Below, in pieces: positions 47,501 to 58,450 of a stretch of DNA of 64,000 nt. Under the pieces are notes generated by a model that was not told the origin of the DNA, ran no database searches, and was given only the letters and a program-made list of their open reading frames with translations. Within the stretch, counting starts at the first letter, position 1. The number at the start of each line of letters is the position of its first letter. This DNA comes from Phoronis australis (Eukaryota > Phoronida > Phoronidae): assembly GCA_002633005.1 (NCBI GenBank), contig NMRA01000072.1:421989-485988 (forward strand). Reading direction: 5' to 3'. The translations under genes were made by a program, and so were the position numbers.

Positions 47501-50500
47501 TTTTGCGTACGAAGCATTATACGAACTGCACTTCGTCCTTTTGCATGTTCTCAGTTGCCTCTGCTGCCGATAGGGGGCTCTTGGAACATATAATAAGCTT
47601 GCGAAACACGAAATAAAAACTTTGTATTTTGGAGAAAAGGCAGACAGCATTATTAATTACCATTCTATGAAAACGACATTGATGATTAATACTTATTACA
47701 AAAATGTGTACGTAAATCAACTGGCATGCGTGCTTCTAAATGATAGATGGCGCTGCTTTTGTTTACGTGGAGACTGAAGACGCATCTAGAATAAGAGCAG
47801 TAACACGAGGACCTTGCTATAATTCAAGACTTCGCGAGATGTTGCCGTGTATTTTAAATGAGAACACGTGGTTTTGGATAAATTTTAGAGAGGTTCTAGT
47901 GTTACTGAACTCACCCCTGCCTTGTTTTCTATCTGCCTTGTTCGTGCCACAGGCAAAGGAAGCCCCCCAAGGTGGATATGCCCCGGCCCCTAGTGTTCAG
48001 TGCAAAAAATCCTTCAACTTGTCAATAGTCATTGTAACTTTGGGTTCATATTGTAATGTCCCTGCTGGTTGCTACAAATTTTAGTCGCCACCAGTCGACA
48101 GAAATCTGGTGTTCCCCCCACACACACCGGGCACCCTAACGCTGAATATTTCTGCCAGTGTGATCATCAGTGGTATAAAAAGGTACACATTCACAGTTAA
48201 TAGAAAATAATTCGCGAAAGACAATTCTATTAATGACTACTTCATGACAGACATGAAGTAAACAGAAGTAACGGTCTCGACTTCATATATCACACATCTT
48301 TGACTGGTATGCTACAAAACTAGGCTAAACGTTGAGCTCATTTATCACTTCATTCAGTAAACATAACAGCATCTTCAGCAGAAATAGCATCGTCATAAAC
48401 ATTGCTGCAGACAACCTCGAAAAAATCCACCAATCTGCGATTCACTTAACATCACAGGTAAATTTACACTTTCACAGTGGGTTCTCGGCGTAATGTTTTC
48501 TCCCGGCATTTTGGCACTTCCGAGGGTGAAAGTTTTTACCTGGCTTTCTCCTTCATCGAATATGTTCGTCAGAAAGTTCTTAACCTTTGATGAAAATCTT
48601 GTTGACCTTTTACCTTTTTTCAATGCCTAACCTATTGCTTCAGCATTCGTCTCATCCACATTGTACTCTGAGGCTGCCTCAAATGACGCTCCGGGTTCTT
48701 GCATCTAAAAGCATTTCTGACGACTGTCGTGCGATGTGGTCATACGTGTTCAGTGTGGTTACCCACATCCAAATGCCGACCTAGTTCTGCGTCTGTAGCA
48801 AAAAATTTCGAGTAACCTTGCTGGGTACAAGGGAACTTTTGTTGAGGCTCTTCACTAGATACAATTCCAACCTTAAGTCTTGGTGTTGAAAATCCGCCAT
48901 GTCTAGAGATGTTAGTGTAATTTAGAGAAATAGGTTTCCCATTTTCTCAGTATTTGTAAGAACTTACCGTCATCTACATGGAATGATTTCCACACGTGAA
49001 TTCCTTGGATGGAATAGTGGGAATTTGGGAATGTCCTTATACCAGGAACTGAGTATTTTGGAAAAGACTTTGTTGCATTGACTGAAAATGCATACACATA
49101 ACATCCCTTCACACGGCCACTGGAAAGTAGTGCTTCTTTCAAATCCAGAAAGTTTATGATATTATTACTTTCGGCTACAAAGTACTTTGCATGTTGTTTG
49201 AGTGGAGCGATCTTGCGATCACAGAGATCCTTTCCATTCTGACTTTCACTAAAGTCATATCTCGAAACAGAAATGCCGGTAGAATTTGACAAGGGTGCTA
49301 CGTTCAGGAGGAGAGGAGCAGAGTGGTAACATCCAGCATTACCTGACTCTTCCATGACTGGTCCTGTTCAGTCAGAAATTCACCGACTCTGGGTAGTACG
49401 AGTCCGTACTCTGGAACAGGCCTTGCTTTGTGAAGTAGTTTCTTGTATCTCAAATGTTCAGTGGTGTCTTTGACATGACTCACTAAAGCACACAGCTTTT
49501 GTGATTTTTTGAAGAATAAACTCTAAAGGAACATGAAGGCCCATCGACATCGTCCGCCATTTTGTCTTTTTAAAATGCACTTGCTTCTCTCAAAACCAGA
49601 CATTACAAATATCAATTCTTACTCGTTTAATCTTAAAGGCATTTATTTCCATTCAAAAGTTGTACAGAGTGTTTAAATTAACCTGATTATGTAAAAGAAA
49701 TGAAAGAATACGAGAGGATTACACGTACATTTTTTATAAATCCTCAAGCTTTAAACCTCAACTGACTTCCTCAGTGGGCAAAGGTCATCGGGTTCAGTTT
49801 TGATACTAGCCGCGTAATAAACCCAGAAAACATCTTGTTTTCATTTGAAAGACTTTAGACTTGGTTTCTATAACTATTTAAAGCAGACTTCTTGCCTAAA
49901 AGTTTGTTCAAATGGTTTGTAAACTCTGCTCGTCATTTCCAAACTATGAAAATAGACAGTTTTGCAAGACAATTTTCACTAAAGTGCAAAGTTGAGGCAA
50001 GATTTTTTATTGCTCAGTCATCAAGACTAACTCTTTAACTGTATGTTCAAAACGTCACATAAGGCTACAAGGTGTTTTATGGCAGTAAGAAGGTCACAAA
50101 AATGGCCACTAAAATTAGCCCCAAAAAGTGGTCTGTGGATTATCTCCCCTGTCTAGCATAAAACTGTTAGATTTTAATAAATGGCACAGAATTATGCACA
50201 GTATACGTTGGTTATTTCAGCCACCAAAATATAGCTTTTGATCTATTTTGTATGTTACTCATTTTTGTTGCTGAAAACATGCGATTTTTGAGACGGCTAA
50301 TATGCCCAATTGTGCCAATTTGTGTTATCATGCTCCAGCGGCGAAATTAGGGGTCATTGAGTGCGCAAAATTTGGCATTTGGGTTTTTGTTAGGATACCT
50401 ACCCATGTACAAAAAATGAAGTTGTTTTAAATTTTGACGTATAGACTGATTTTTGAAAATCTACTGGTTTTTATATGGACTGCCTCTTAATTATTACCAT

Positions 50501-53500
50501 TGCACAGGATTTCTCAACTCACCGGCCATTGACGAGACATTGATGACCACTCCCCCATGGTTTCCTTGGTCTTTACGAAGATGTTTCAAAGCCAAGAGTG
50601 AGCCTCGAATAACACTTGTCTATGGAATGAAAGAGATGGGCTTTTACTCAATAATACAGTCTCTAACAAGTGTCTGGTATCATTACACAATACTTTCAAT
50701 GACTTAGTATACAGGTAAACATTACGTGTTGCTGTGTATACACATAAAAAGAAGAGGTCTGTTTTAGTTTTGTGTTCCTGAAACAGTGAACTCATAGATT
50801 GCATGCACAATGAACTTGATATATTGATAAAAAAATTGATTTCATCAGGACTGCAGAAAGCTTGTGCCCCTAATTTTAGCAGCAGCAAAACATTGGTTGC
50901 AACTGGCAAATTAAGCCTGGGAGTCTGGAGGGAGGAAATTTGTGTTTGTTAATTTTAAATGTAATTGGATAAAATTTGTCAAATCTATCAAATTCACTTG
51001 ATCCCTAAGTTCAGACATGCATATGGTACGGGATGCAATGACCAAGGGGGGAGGGGGGGGGCAAAACTAGGTAGAAGTGGTGGCAACTGGCAATTGATCA
51101 AATCAAGAGTTAAACATATTTGTCTGTACCCCCCCCCCCCCCCNCACCTTCTTGCGGGCAACTTCATGATTTGTCTTATTGATCTTAATTTGACAAAATC
51201 TAATTCTTCGTAACTCCAAACAAGGGCTTAATTATGGGTGGGTACACTTGGTCAGTGATACACACTTATTGAAATTATAAAAACAAGAGGCAGCAAAAGA
51301 GACTTGACATTTTTGAAAAAATGGATAGTAGCAAAATTCAAAATCAATGCAAGGAAAATGCTTGCCATTTAATTTTTATTTTCTCATGTCTGAAATTGCC
51401 CATTGCTTTTTTGCTATTAGAAATCAATTTCAATAATCAGCAACTAACAAGCATAGTTTTTATCAATATTTGTCATGATTGAAAAAATTGATTTTCAATA
51501 TCTGCTTCAGTCACTCTTGAAAAAATCAAACATATTCTCTTTACACACAAGTGGCACTACTGATTTAAGAATACTAGGAATAATCTCTACCTATTCATAA
51601 TGTCATATTGAATAGAAGGATCTTTTGTAGTGGTGTGCCAATGGCAATACACAATATTGATAAAGTTTTATAGACTGCATCATCACGTCAAAACAGTGAA
51701 CTTCTAAGTAAAACAAAATTATAAAAATGGCTTCCTAAGTCAAGAATAACACCAAAGTATGTGAGTTCCATTTCAACCACAAAAAACAATTAAGAAGTGC
51801 TACATTGCATATTTCACAACTTGATTTTTGTGAGGATAAAAAAATATATTAAAACAGTAGACACTTGCCATTGTGTGAAATGGAATGTCCCAAGGTAATA
51901 GTCAAATTACATAAACAGTGTTCAGTACAATTTTAAGCTTGAAAGTTTTGGTCCATGAGAAGGGCTTATTATTTTAAGGAAAATCAAATTGGCAACAGTA
52001 AATAAAGTTCCGTTGGTTTCTTTCATAAACAGAAAATGTTGTTAAAACAAGTATAGCTTTTTATTAGACCACGTACAACATCAAAAATGGTTTGCATAAA
52101 ACACCAGCGCCAGGTTGCAAAAAATAAACACTGCATAAGAATAACAACACAATGCCATCATCACCATTGTTGAATAAAACTTTGACTACGTAATACAAAA
52201 ATCGAGGATATCCAACAGAAGAGTTCTAAAGTTTTATGCAACTGAACTCAGAAGGGCAAACAAGCATCTTCAACTTATTATGCCAATTTACACAGCACAA
52301 ATAATACAACAAGCAATACCAGGTTAATGTTGACCATCTTTTCCCAATTGCTCTCAGTCAACAGACCAGCGTTATTGGCCACAATATCTAGTCGACCAAA
52401 CACTTTTTTAGCCTGTAAAAAGGCATCTGAAACATAAAGAGCATTAAGTGTAATGGACATACACACATACAAGCTTTACTATCTATTGTTCATACAATGC
52501 AACCGCCTATACTTTGACAGCAAACTCAAGACTCATCCACAGGAATTCGTAGCCAGATGCATGAAACAGACCCAAATGGGGACTCATCTAAGTTACTTAA
52601 ATCTATTGCATCTCGTTGAGGACTTGTGAAAACACTGATAGTCCTGTCTCAGTATGCTGTTTTAATTTCATTACTAAACCCAATGTCTAGCTTTGATACA
52701 AATAGTTGAGTTCTCAATATCATTGAAAATAAGCAGGGAACTGTTCAGTTTTGCCCCTATTTATGACTATATGACCATTGAACTAAGGGCTCAGATTATT
52801 TATGGAATGAGAACATGAAAGTGCTCAAAGGAGCGATACTGGGCGAAATTGATTGAAAAGAATATTGGAGATGATGACGATAATGATGGTGGTGATGATG
52901 AACACAATGATAACAATCATATGACGAATAAAGATGTCAGAAAAGAGTAAGAAACAATCTTGTTCAACAGGAAATAAACCAACAAAAGTGCAGCAAAAGT
53001 CAGTAAATAAAGGAGTGTGATCAGAAAATCCCAAATAATTCGAAAAGGGACGGAAACATCTTCTGAAAGCCCATTTAAAACTCTATCTAACAAAGAAGTT
53101 TCACAAAATTCTTTAACATTTTCGAAAAAATTCAAATATAGCATTTTTTATATTGAAAGTCAAGTAACTTAAAAACGATAACTGTGAGAAAAAAATTGCT
53201 GAGTTCATTTGAAAGTTAGGGTATACCTTAAAAAATCCACACTGAAAAATTCACGTCATTTGCACTTCCCTTTCAAAATAGAATCTCACCACAATTGAAA
53301 AGTGATGAAAATGTATCAGTTCCACCATTTTGAAGACAACTTCTGGTTAAGCTGCACTTGATAATAAGCTAATCACAGGAAATTAACACATGAAAACTTT
53401 CGCAGCAATTGATGCAACAATGCGCCCTCTACAGGACAAAACGTTAAAAGTCCTGAAATCGAGGTGATTTACGGCAATGCAAATTCGAAAATAAAATGGC

Positions 53501-56500
53501 CACCACATTCGCCATCTGTTCTGTTTACAGCAATCCTAATTTTGGGCAAAAGGCACATTCTATACTAAGCCAGTAACTGTAGTAAACACATTACATGGAC
53601 CATCCTACCCTGCTGTAATTAAATCCAAAACTTTTTAACATGAAACCTTGATCTGTATTGTAGACAAGAATGGACAGACCTGAGATTATAAAAATTAGAA
53701 TCATGGCTTACTTTCAAAGTCCTCCTGTAAACTAACATCACACCTGTTGAAAACTGCTGTGCTTTCACCATAAGTGGAGTTGATTTCATGGGCTACCTTG
53801 TTGCCCTGTTCTGCATTGATGTCAGCCAATAATACCTGCAAGAGGTTAATTTCGCAGTTATGAAAATTACTCAACTGGATGCCGACCCAAACTTCACAGT
53901 TTTGTTATTTAATTAATTGCAAAATCACGCACATACCCAATGTGGATACCAACCCAAATTTCGCAGTTACGGCAAGTCACTCACTTTACTGCAAAATTGG
54001 GCACACACTCATTCTAATGGATTTTTCTAGTCTTTCGTCCTTACCATCATTAATCGGCCATTTATTAAACCCATGTATTTATTTGTACATTAATTTATTC
54101 ATCCAATGTTATCATTCATGTTATGTCCATCCTTTCATCTTATTACTTGGCAGAATTCTTCCGCCAAGTATGTTGGTCTAACAGCGAGTTTGTTTTTTTT
54201 TGTTTGTTTGCTCTCTACAGGTCGCAATTTTCGTCCGATTTTCACGAAATTTGCACAAGACGTGTAGATCGGGAAGTACTGGAACGCTATTGTTTTTGTC
54301 ATGATTGGATTAAAAATGGCGGACGTGGCAGCCATTTTGTTTCCGATTTCACAGTCAAATGCTTGCAGAGGCCACATTTTTCGATGTACAGGGCTGAAAC
54401 GTGGTACGATTATTATAGAACACATGTGCTACAACTGTGCCGAAAAATGTTGACTTCCGGTTAAAGATGGATAAAATATTGACGATGGCGCATGCGCACC
54501 TCGATATCTGGCCAAAAAACTTTTCTCCTGTAGAGGGCGCATTGGCGAACCAATCACATTCAAACTGGTCACGAGTTTCTTGCAATTGATAAGCTTTTAT
54601 AAAATTTTGTTTAACTGGAAGTCACGTTCAAGATGGCGGCTCTGGCGCATTTTCACCCATTTTCAATTGTTCTGCAGTCGCCTTTTTAACGGGATGAGCA
54701 AATGACGTGAATTTTTGCATGTGGATTCCTTGAAGAATGCTCTTTCAAAAGTTCTGGGATAACGGTTTTCTCAGACTTACCGTTTTCGAGTTATTTGACT
54801 TTGAATTTCAAAAAATGCAAAATTTCAATTTTTTCGAAAAAATTATGGAATGTTGCGAAACTATCAATCCAGATAAAGTTTTGGACGGGCTTTCAGAAGA
54901 TATTTTCCATTTTTCGCTACAACGTCTAACTTTTTGAATTATTTGAGATTTTCTGATAGCGCTGTTCCTTTGTTGACAGCTCTTGCTGCATTGATGTTGG
55001 TTTAGTTTATATTGAAATAGACTGTAGCCTATTTCTTATTGATTTATGACATCTAAGTTCGTCATATGAATGTTGTGATGTTGTTCATCATCGCCACCAC
55101 CATCATCATATTCAACATCAGGTGGCTGTCAGACAGATCAAATTTGCCAATAAAGTAGCTGGTAAGAGGCTTACCATTACCACATAGTTAGAATCTAGTG
55201 AGGACGTGCATTCTGAATCTGTAGTCAGACTTTTTCTAGCACTTGCAGGGAAGTGATTATTTCGGGGAGGAAATGTTAACCGATCAGAAATCTGTACAGT
55301 TCGATAGAGTTTTAAACGGGCTTTCATAAGATATTTTTCGTCTCTCGCTAGTCGTCATGATCGTCGTCGTCCTCCCCATCGTCCTGTTTTTGCGTAATTT
55401 TGCCATGTGTCGCTCCTCCGAGCCCTCTCGTTTAGTTCATTATTCAACTAGAGTAATACTGTTTATGTTTCGTATTTCTTGTCTCTGCGCTTTTTCAGTA
55501 TCATGATTGTGCTTGTTCCCTTCGGTATTTTGGCCTTTCTAAAGGTTCTAAATCAAGGGCCCGGTCCAAGAGACAGACTTAAGTCTAACTTTTGTCTCGG
55601 TCAACTTCCAAACTTTGAAACTTCCACATCCGGTAAGAGGGTCAAAATTAAGACAAAACTGAAGCCACAAACTTAAAAGTCAAACTTTTAACTAATTTTT
55701 GTCTTAAAATCGACTGTAATTTAAGATTTATCTTAGCTACGTCAGTTTTCTTGTTTTGAATGAAACACCATGGACATAACTTTATGGTGTTATCCTATAA
55801 CGTACATGTTGTTTTTAGTCTATTTTTACTATGTATTTAATTCTTAAATTTGTATCCCGTAATTATTCTAATTTGGAATGTTAATACGTATGTTATCAGG
55901 AAGAGATCCTGGGGTTGTCTATACAATAAACAAAGAAAATTGTTAATTTTTTATAAATTTCGACAAATAAACTTTCATGGTAAATGCGGTAAAACGACTC
56001 GAATATTAATGGTAAGAGTTTTATACGGTTTTAGGATGAGCATGCCCTGTCCCCGTTTCATGTAGACCACGTTTCTTGCGAGAGACCAAGACCACGCAAG
56101 ACATTGCGAGGTATCACCATGTACTAGTATTTTCAAGGGGTGTACGTCGTGATCCTTGCTAGAGGTGACATTTCTGAGAAATTTGGTTCGACGTACAAAA
56201 AGCCTGCGTGCGATTTTGCAATTAAGTAAATGACATAACTGCAAAGTTTTGGTGGGTATCCTAAAAACTGCGAAGTTTGGGTGAGTATCCTAAAGTGTGT
56301 GTGTGTGTGCCATTGCGCAATTAAGTAAGTGACACAGCGAAATTTAGATCGGCATCCTATAAATTAAAGAGTAGTATATAGGCCTATGTTAGTGACTTTT
56401 CTACCACGAAAGTTTATTGCAAAATGGACTGTTTCTCTATAGAAGGAGACAAAACTGCGAAGTTTGAAGTTATACACCCATGCCTACTGCCTGGTAAGTG

Positions 56501-57291
56501 GTAGTCAAGTTATATACTCCCGGGGGGTCACTCATATTGACACGGTGCCCACAGGCATGTTAGAAAAATTGCGGGTAGGCAGTACTTTTTCAGTCTTGCA
56601 AAAGGCGCACTGGCAATATCAGACCTGGCACCCGCAATTGGTGGTCTCTCAGCAATTCGCAGTACCCGCCTGTGGGCACCTTGTCAATATGAGTGACCCC
56701 CCATATCGGCCATATAGATATATACTGGGGAGCCCAATGTTCGTCCGCCTAAGCATAAAACCGACTTGCTGTTGTACTCACCGAATTATTCCACTTCAAA
56801 GTTATGATCTGAATAGGATTCGATTTAACTCTCACAGATATACCGCATTCATCGATTCGGAAGTTTTCTTTAATTTGTGCCGAGTTATTTCAAATGTGCA
56901 CTGCCTTCGGCAGCCATTTTATTNCTGCGAAGTTTGAAGTTATACACCCATGCCTACTGCCTGGTAAGTGGTAGTCAAGTTATATACTCCCGGGGGGTCA
57001 CTCATATTGACACGGTGCCCACAGGCATGTTAGAAAAATTGCGGGTAGGCAGTACTTTTTCAGTCTTGCAAAAGGCGCACTGGCAATATCAGACCTGGCA
57101 CCCGCAATTGGTGGTCTCTCAGCAATTCGCAGTACCCGCCTGTGGGCACCTTGTCAATATGAGTGACCCCCCATATCGGCCATATAGATATACTGTACCT
57201 TAGCACCACGTTTTACTAGCGCCTCCGCAAAAGCTTTTCCGAAACCTCCAGCGCCTCCAGTTATTAGAGCAACTTTTCCTTGGATTCTCAT
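38422..57291 (-). CDS. HPGD: 15-hydroxyprostaglandin dehydrogenase-like short-chain dehydrogenase, complete, alternative last exons
   Basis: HPGD oxidises the 15-hydroxyl of prostaglandins with NAD+. Exons in order: 57199-57291, 53712-53835, 52320-52426, 50523-50619, 46489-46565, 44130-44272, then either 40626-40752 (255 aa) or 38422-38584 (267 aa; human 266). All sites are GT..AG and phases agree. Visible features: Rossmann TGGAGGFG (11-18); D36 after the second strand, expected for NAD rather than NADP; NNAG (90-93); catalytic S138, Y151 and K155 at exactly the human positions; C-P-S after the catalytic helix where most SDRs have PG. The start follows human MHVNGKVALVTG. A paralogous HPGD-like substrate range is possible, since invertebrates often have several such genes. 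The gene is divergent from GPR143. Confidence 0.92.
40105..40208. repeat. 104-bp hairpin downstream of HPGD terminal exon A
   Basis: The arms start AATAGTTGGATATAACGTG and run to CATTTTGAGAACCAGTTT. The inverted arm ends CACGTTATAACCGACTATT. The loop has CACTGAATAACGGGC. It starts about 420 nt after the exon A stop. The loop is in the opposite orientation to that of the 38.2-kb copy. Confidence 0.75.
40626..40752 (-). CDS. HPGD: HPGD alternative terminal exon A
   Basis: It opens after gatttcag and encodes PTTVAEGFTSLVEDDSRNGD then VLSVLLKGLRTVKFPRFMSN-L and TGA (40626-40628). It matches human [22 protein letters not shown]. Phase 2 fits exon 6. It carries its own stop and possible reverse-strand AATAAA signals at 39975-39980 and 39861-39866. 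Confidence 0.85.
42012..42080. mobile_element. 69-bp TTAA-flanked inverted-repeat derivative
   Basis: The left end is TTAA-AGCTGCAGTTTG and the inverted right end TTAA-ACCTGCATTTTG. Both resemble the ends of the 20.9-kb element. An internally deleted copy of the same family is likely. Confidence 0.55.
43195..43430. repeat. Imperfect palindromic segment (HPGD intron 6)
   Basis: AAGAAGGCAGATC...GCATTCACATGC is followed by its inverse (CTGCCTTCTGATCG..GCATGTGAATG). Further on, GTTTACATGA and TCATGTAAATGC are inverted. It could be a decayed foldback element. Boundaries uncertain. Confidence 0.35.
44130..44272 (-). CDS. HPGD: HPGD coding exon 6
   Basis: It encodes ADVDYPRHQVRFNCLCPSFT then DTDM...LLSPDNLI, aligning with human GVRLNAICPGFVNTAI. 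It ends with two bases (AG) of a codon that is completed differently by the two alternative last exons (arginine or serine). Confidence 0.9.
46489..46565 (-). CDS. HPGD: HPGD coding exon 5 with YxxxK
   Basis: It encodes LMPVFFAPAYAASKHGVVGL then TRSLA. Y151 and K155 form the catalytic pair. Acceptor gatttcag, donor GCT|gtatgt. Confidence 0.93.
48393..49360 (-). pseudogene. Decayed transposable-element gene (YDFSE / C2H2-like finger / GWALKK family)
   Basis: On the reverse strand the order is: NAGCYHSAPLLLNVAPLSN and RYDFSESQNGKDLCDRKIAP (frame 49355-48912); then, in another frame, FPCTQQGYSKFF..ELGRHLDVGNH, a C2H2-like finger with its second Cys replaced by Tyr; then NAEAIG-stop-ALKKGKRSTRF and FLTNIFDEGES..LSESQIGGFF. 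I recognise this domain order from repetitive multi-copy proteins of cnidarians and some other marine invertebrates (S-D-N-A-G-C-Y-H, YDFSEAQ.GKD.CDR, HLD.GKH, GWALKK). Here the D is G, the W is a stop, and frameshifts separate the domains. It sits in HPGD intron 4. Transposase function is inferred, not shown. Confidence 0.65.
50523..50619 (-). CDS. HPGD: HPGD coding exon 4 with catalytic serine
   Basis: It encodes TSVIRGSLLALKHLRKDQGN then HGGVVINVSSMA. S138 aligns with the human catalytic serine. Acceptor ttccatag, donor GCCG|gtgagt. Confidence 0.93.
51046..51144. repeat. G-run and C-run around an N (HPGD intron 3)
   Basis: A run of G near 51047-51060 and a run of C at 51129-51143 ending at N (51144) flank about 70 bp. 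The C-run is probably a base-calling or gap problem. Confidence 0.6.
52320..52426 (-). CDS. HPGD: HPGD coding exon 3
   Basis: It encodes AFLQAKKVFGRLDIVANNAG then SNWEKMVNINL, matching human FGRLDILVNNAG...NWEK..QINL. NNAG is the SDR structural motif. Confidence 0.96.
52862..53442 (-). repeat. Left arm of a large inverted repeat (HPGD intron 2)
   Basis: Read in reverse it contains CTCACAGTTATCGTTTT, GACTTTCAATATAAAAAATG, GGGCTTTCAGAAGATG and CTGTAGAGGGCGCATTG in the same order as the right arm at 54520-55110. Identity looks like roughly 70-75% over about 580 bp. Short frames in it are repeat sequence, not genes. Confidence 0.7.
53712..53835 (-). CDS. HPGD: HPGD coding exon 2
   Basis: It encodes VLLADINAEQGNKVAHEINS then RCDVSLQEDFE. 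D36 follows the second beta strand. Acceptor cttgcag, donor GAAA|gtaagc. The 124-nt length means skipping would break the frame. It is flanked on both sides by arms of a large inverted repeat. Confidence 0.9.
53845..54000. repeat. Tandem ~75-bp units, inverted copy at 56215-56350
   Basis: Two adjacent units contain CGACCCAAACTTCACAGTT / CAACCCAAATTTCGCAGTT and AATTGCAAAAT..GCACA. The same units appear inverted at 56215-56350 (AACTGCGAAGTTTGGGTGAG, GCGCAATTAAGTAAGTGAC). Noncoding repeat family within HPGD intron 1. Confidence 0.55.
54520..55110 (+). repeat. Right arm of the large inverted repeat (HPGD intron 1)
   Basis: Inverted partner of 52862-53442, with CTGTAGAGGGCGCATTGG, then GACTTTGAATTTCAAAAAAT, GGGCTTTCAGAAGATATT and CATCGCCACCACCATCATCA. 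A further fragment of the same family (GTTTTAAACGGGCTTTCATA) lies at about 55298-55345. Confidence 0.7.
56455..57190. repeat. 266-bp duplicate (56455-56720 and 56925-57190) around N at 56924
   Basis: The two 266-bp copies look identical and are offset by exactly 470 bp. The second begins right after the N. Copy 2 runs into the HPGD exon 1 donor 8 bp later. An unmerged contig overlap or haplotype is the simplest reading. Confidence 0.88.
56522..56703. mobile_element. ~180-bp MITE with GGGGGGTCACTC termini (duplicate at 56992-57173)
   Basis: The left arm GGGGGGTCACTCATATTGAC continues ACGGTGCCCACAGGC. The inverted right arm is GCCTGTGGGCACCTTGTCAATATGAGTGACCCCCC-like. Arms of about 36 bp pair almost perfectly. 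The open frame across it is a by-product. Similar CCCGGGGGGTxACTC elements are familiar from marine-invertebrate genomes. Confidence 0.7.
57199..57291 (-). CDS. HPGD: HPGD coding exon 1
   Basis: It encodes MRIQGKVALITGGAGGFGKA then FAEALVKRGAK with the nucleotide-binding TGxxxGxG. The donor is AAG|gtacag. An in-frame ATG upstream (57348) would add 19 residues with no counterpart in human HPGD, so 57291 is preferred. Confidence 0.93.
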
Positions 57292-57789
57292 CTCATTTAT
57301 AAGCAGATGACGCACATAAATAGCTTGGGGTCGTAAAAATCCCGGCACAAAACCCGAAGCAACTTCTCTCCAAACAAAGCTGTCTGCGACCTTTGACCGC
57401 TTGACAACGAGACAATTTCTGTCCGTGAGGGGTCACTTTCTACTTCCACCTGTGTCGCAAACAAACTTCCTTCAACAAGTTACTGGGTACGTTGTTTATC
57501 TTTGACATTCAAATCAATGTTGTCTTTTTGGATTAAGCGATTTTAACAGTATGGAAATTTGAAAGAGTTTCTGACACATTATAGTTACATCTGTCATTGA
57601 AGGCTTAACCGCCTGTGGGCTGAACGATCTTGTAGTTTCTGCACCAAAAAGTTGAACTGACCTCTGAAATCATCATCACCGCTAATGTAACTTGTATATA
57701 AGCCTAATCCTTAAGGCTAAGGTCATGGAACTGGTTCCTGGAGTAGACTGACCCAATGATAGAGTCATCATATCAGTGGCACTGATAGG

Positions 57790-57860
57790 ATTTTAAGAAC
57801 CAGGCAATCACTGAATAACGGGTACATTGTTCAGTGGATGAAACTGGTTCTCAAAAGCAG
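57790..57860. repeat. Short hairpin of the CACTGAATAACGG family
   Basis: TTTTAAGAACCAGGCAATCA, CTGAATAACGGG, then AAACTGGTTCTCAAAA form a shorter hairpin of the same family as those at 38.2 and 40.1 kb, upstream of HPGD. Confidence 0.6.
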
Positions 57861-58217
57861 AGACCATCCGACCTGTGCCCGTATCAGTTATCAATTTCAT
57901 CATGGTCAGAGTCATTTTAACATCTGCTGTTGTCCGATCTTTATTGAGTTTAAACTTTGAATCATAACAAAGATAAATAATAGTGGGACTATCTGGGTGA
58001 TTCACAAGACATGTGAACAATGAAATGTCTTTGTGGTTATCTCGATATAGGAAGAGTTTGGTGTCGTTCTTATACTGTGGTATATTTTAATCACCAAGTT
58101 GTTTAGGAAGCGGACACGTCAGGACAGTGCTTCAAACTACTCATTAAAGTTGAAATTTCCTGCTCAATGCATGTGTATAGAACAAAAAAATATTTGTCAA
58201 ACCTTTTTAGACCTGAG

Positions 58218-58450
58218 AGGAGGCAGTATCACTGTGGCTTATTGGGATAAGTGTATGTTTCTTTAACTCAAGGTCGTGGGTTCGAGTCCCACTGGGGCAC
58301 ACTGCTAGACCCTTGACTCAGGTCTCTAGATCCTCAACTTGGTTTAACTATATAGTAATAAAGCATAAAAATGGTAACAGGTGATCAGTGCAATAGACCT
58401 ATGAGCTACAACTTGTATTAGACTACCTGCAATTGTTATTTTTAGACCTG
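58218..58450 (+). mobile_element. tRNA-derived SINE, best-preserved copy
   Basis: An A-box-like TGGCTTATTGG (58235-58245) and a perfect B box GGTTCGAGTCC (58279-58289) lie 44 bp apart, as in a polymerase III tRNA promoter. The body is CTAGACCCTTGACTCAGGTC, AATAAAGCATAAAAATGG, GTGATCAGTGCAATAGACC and then CTGCAATTGTTATTTTT. The cloverleaf is not intact, so this is not a tRNA gene. Related copies are at 15.1 and 23.1 kb. Confidence 0.75.

Noticed and set aside
47740-48084. 114-codon plus-strand frame
   Set aside because: It is antisense within HPGD intron 4, without recognisable motif or splice signals.
52917-53144. Hydrophobic 75-codon minus-strand frame resembling a membrane protein
   Set aside because: The same sequence appears inverted at 54.7-55.0 kb with a stop in the matching stretch; it is repeat DNA, not a conserved gene.
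56464-56937. 157-codon open frame on the plus strand (and its partial copy at 56877-57203)
   Set aside because: It spans a MITE with inverted ends and crosses the N. The frame is a product of the repeat.
58235-58289. Possible tRNA gene (A and B box)
   Set aside because: The flanking sequence does not fold into acceptor and anticodon arms, and truncated dispersed copies exist, so it is a SINE head.
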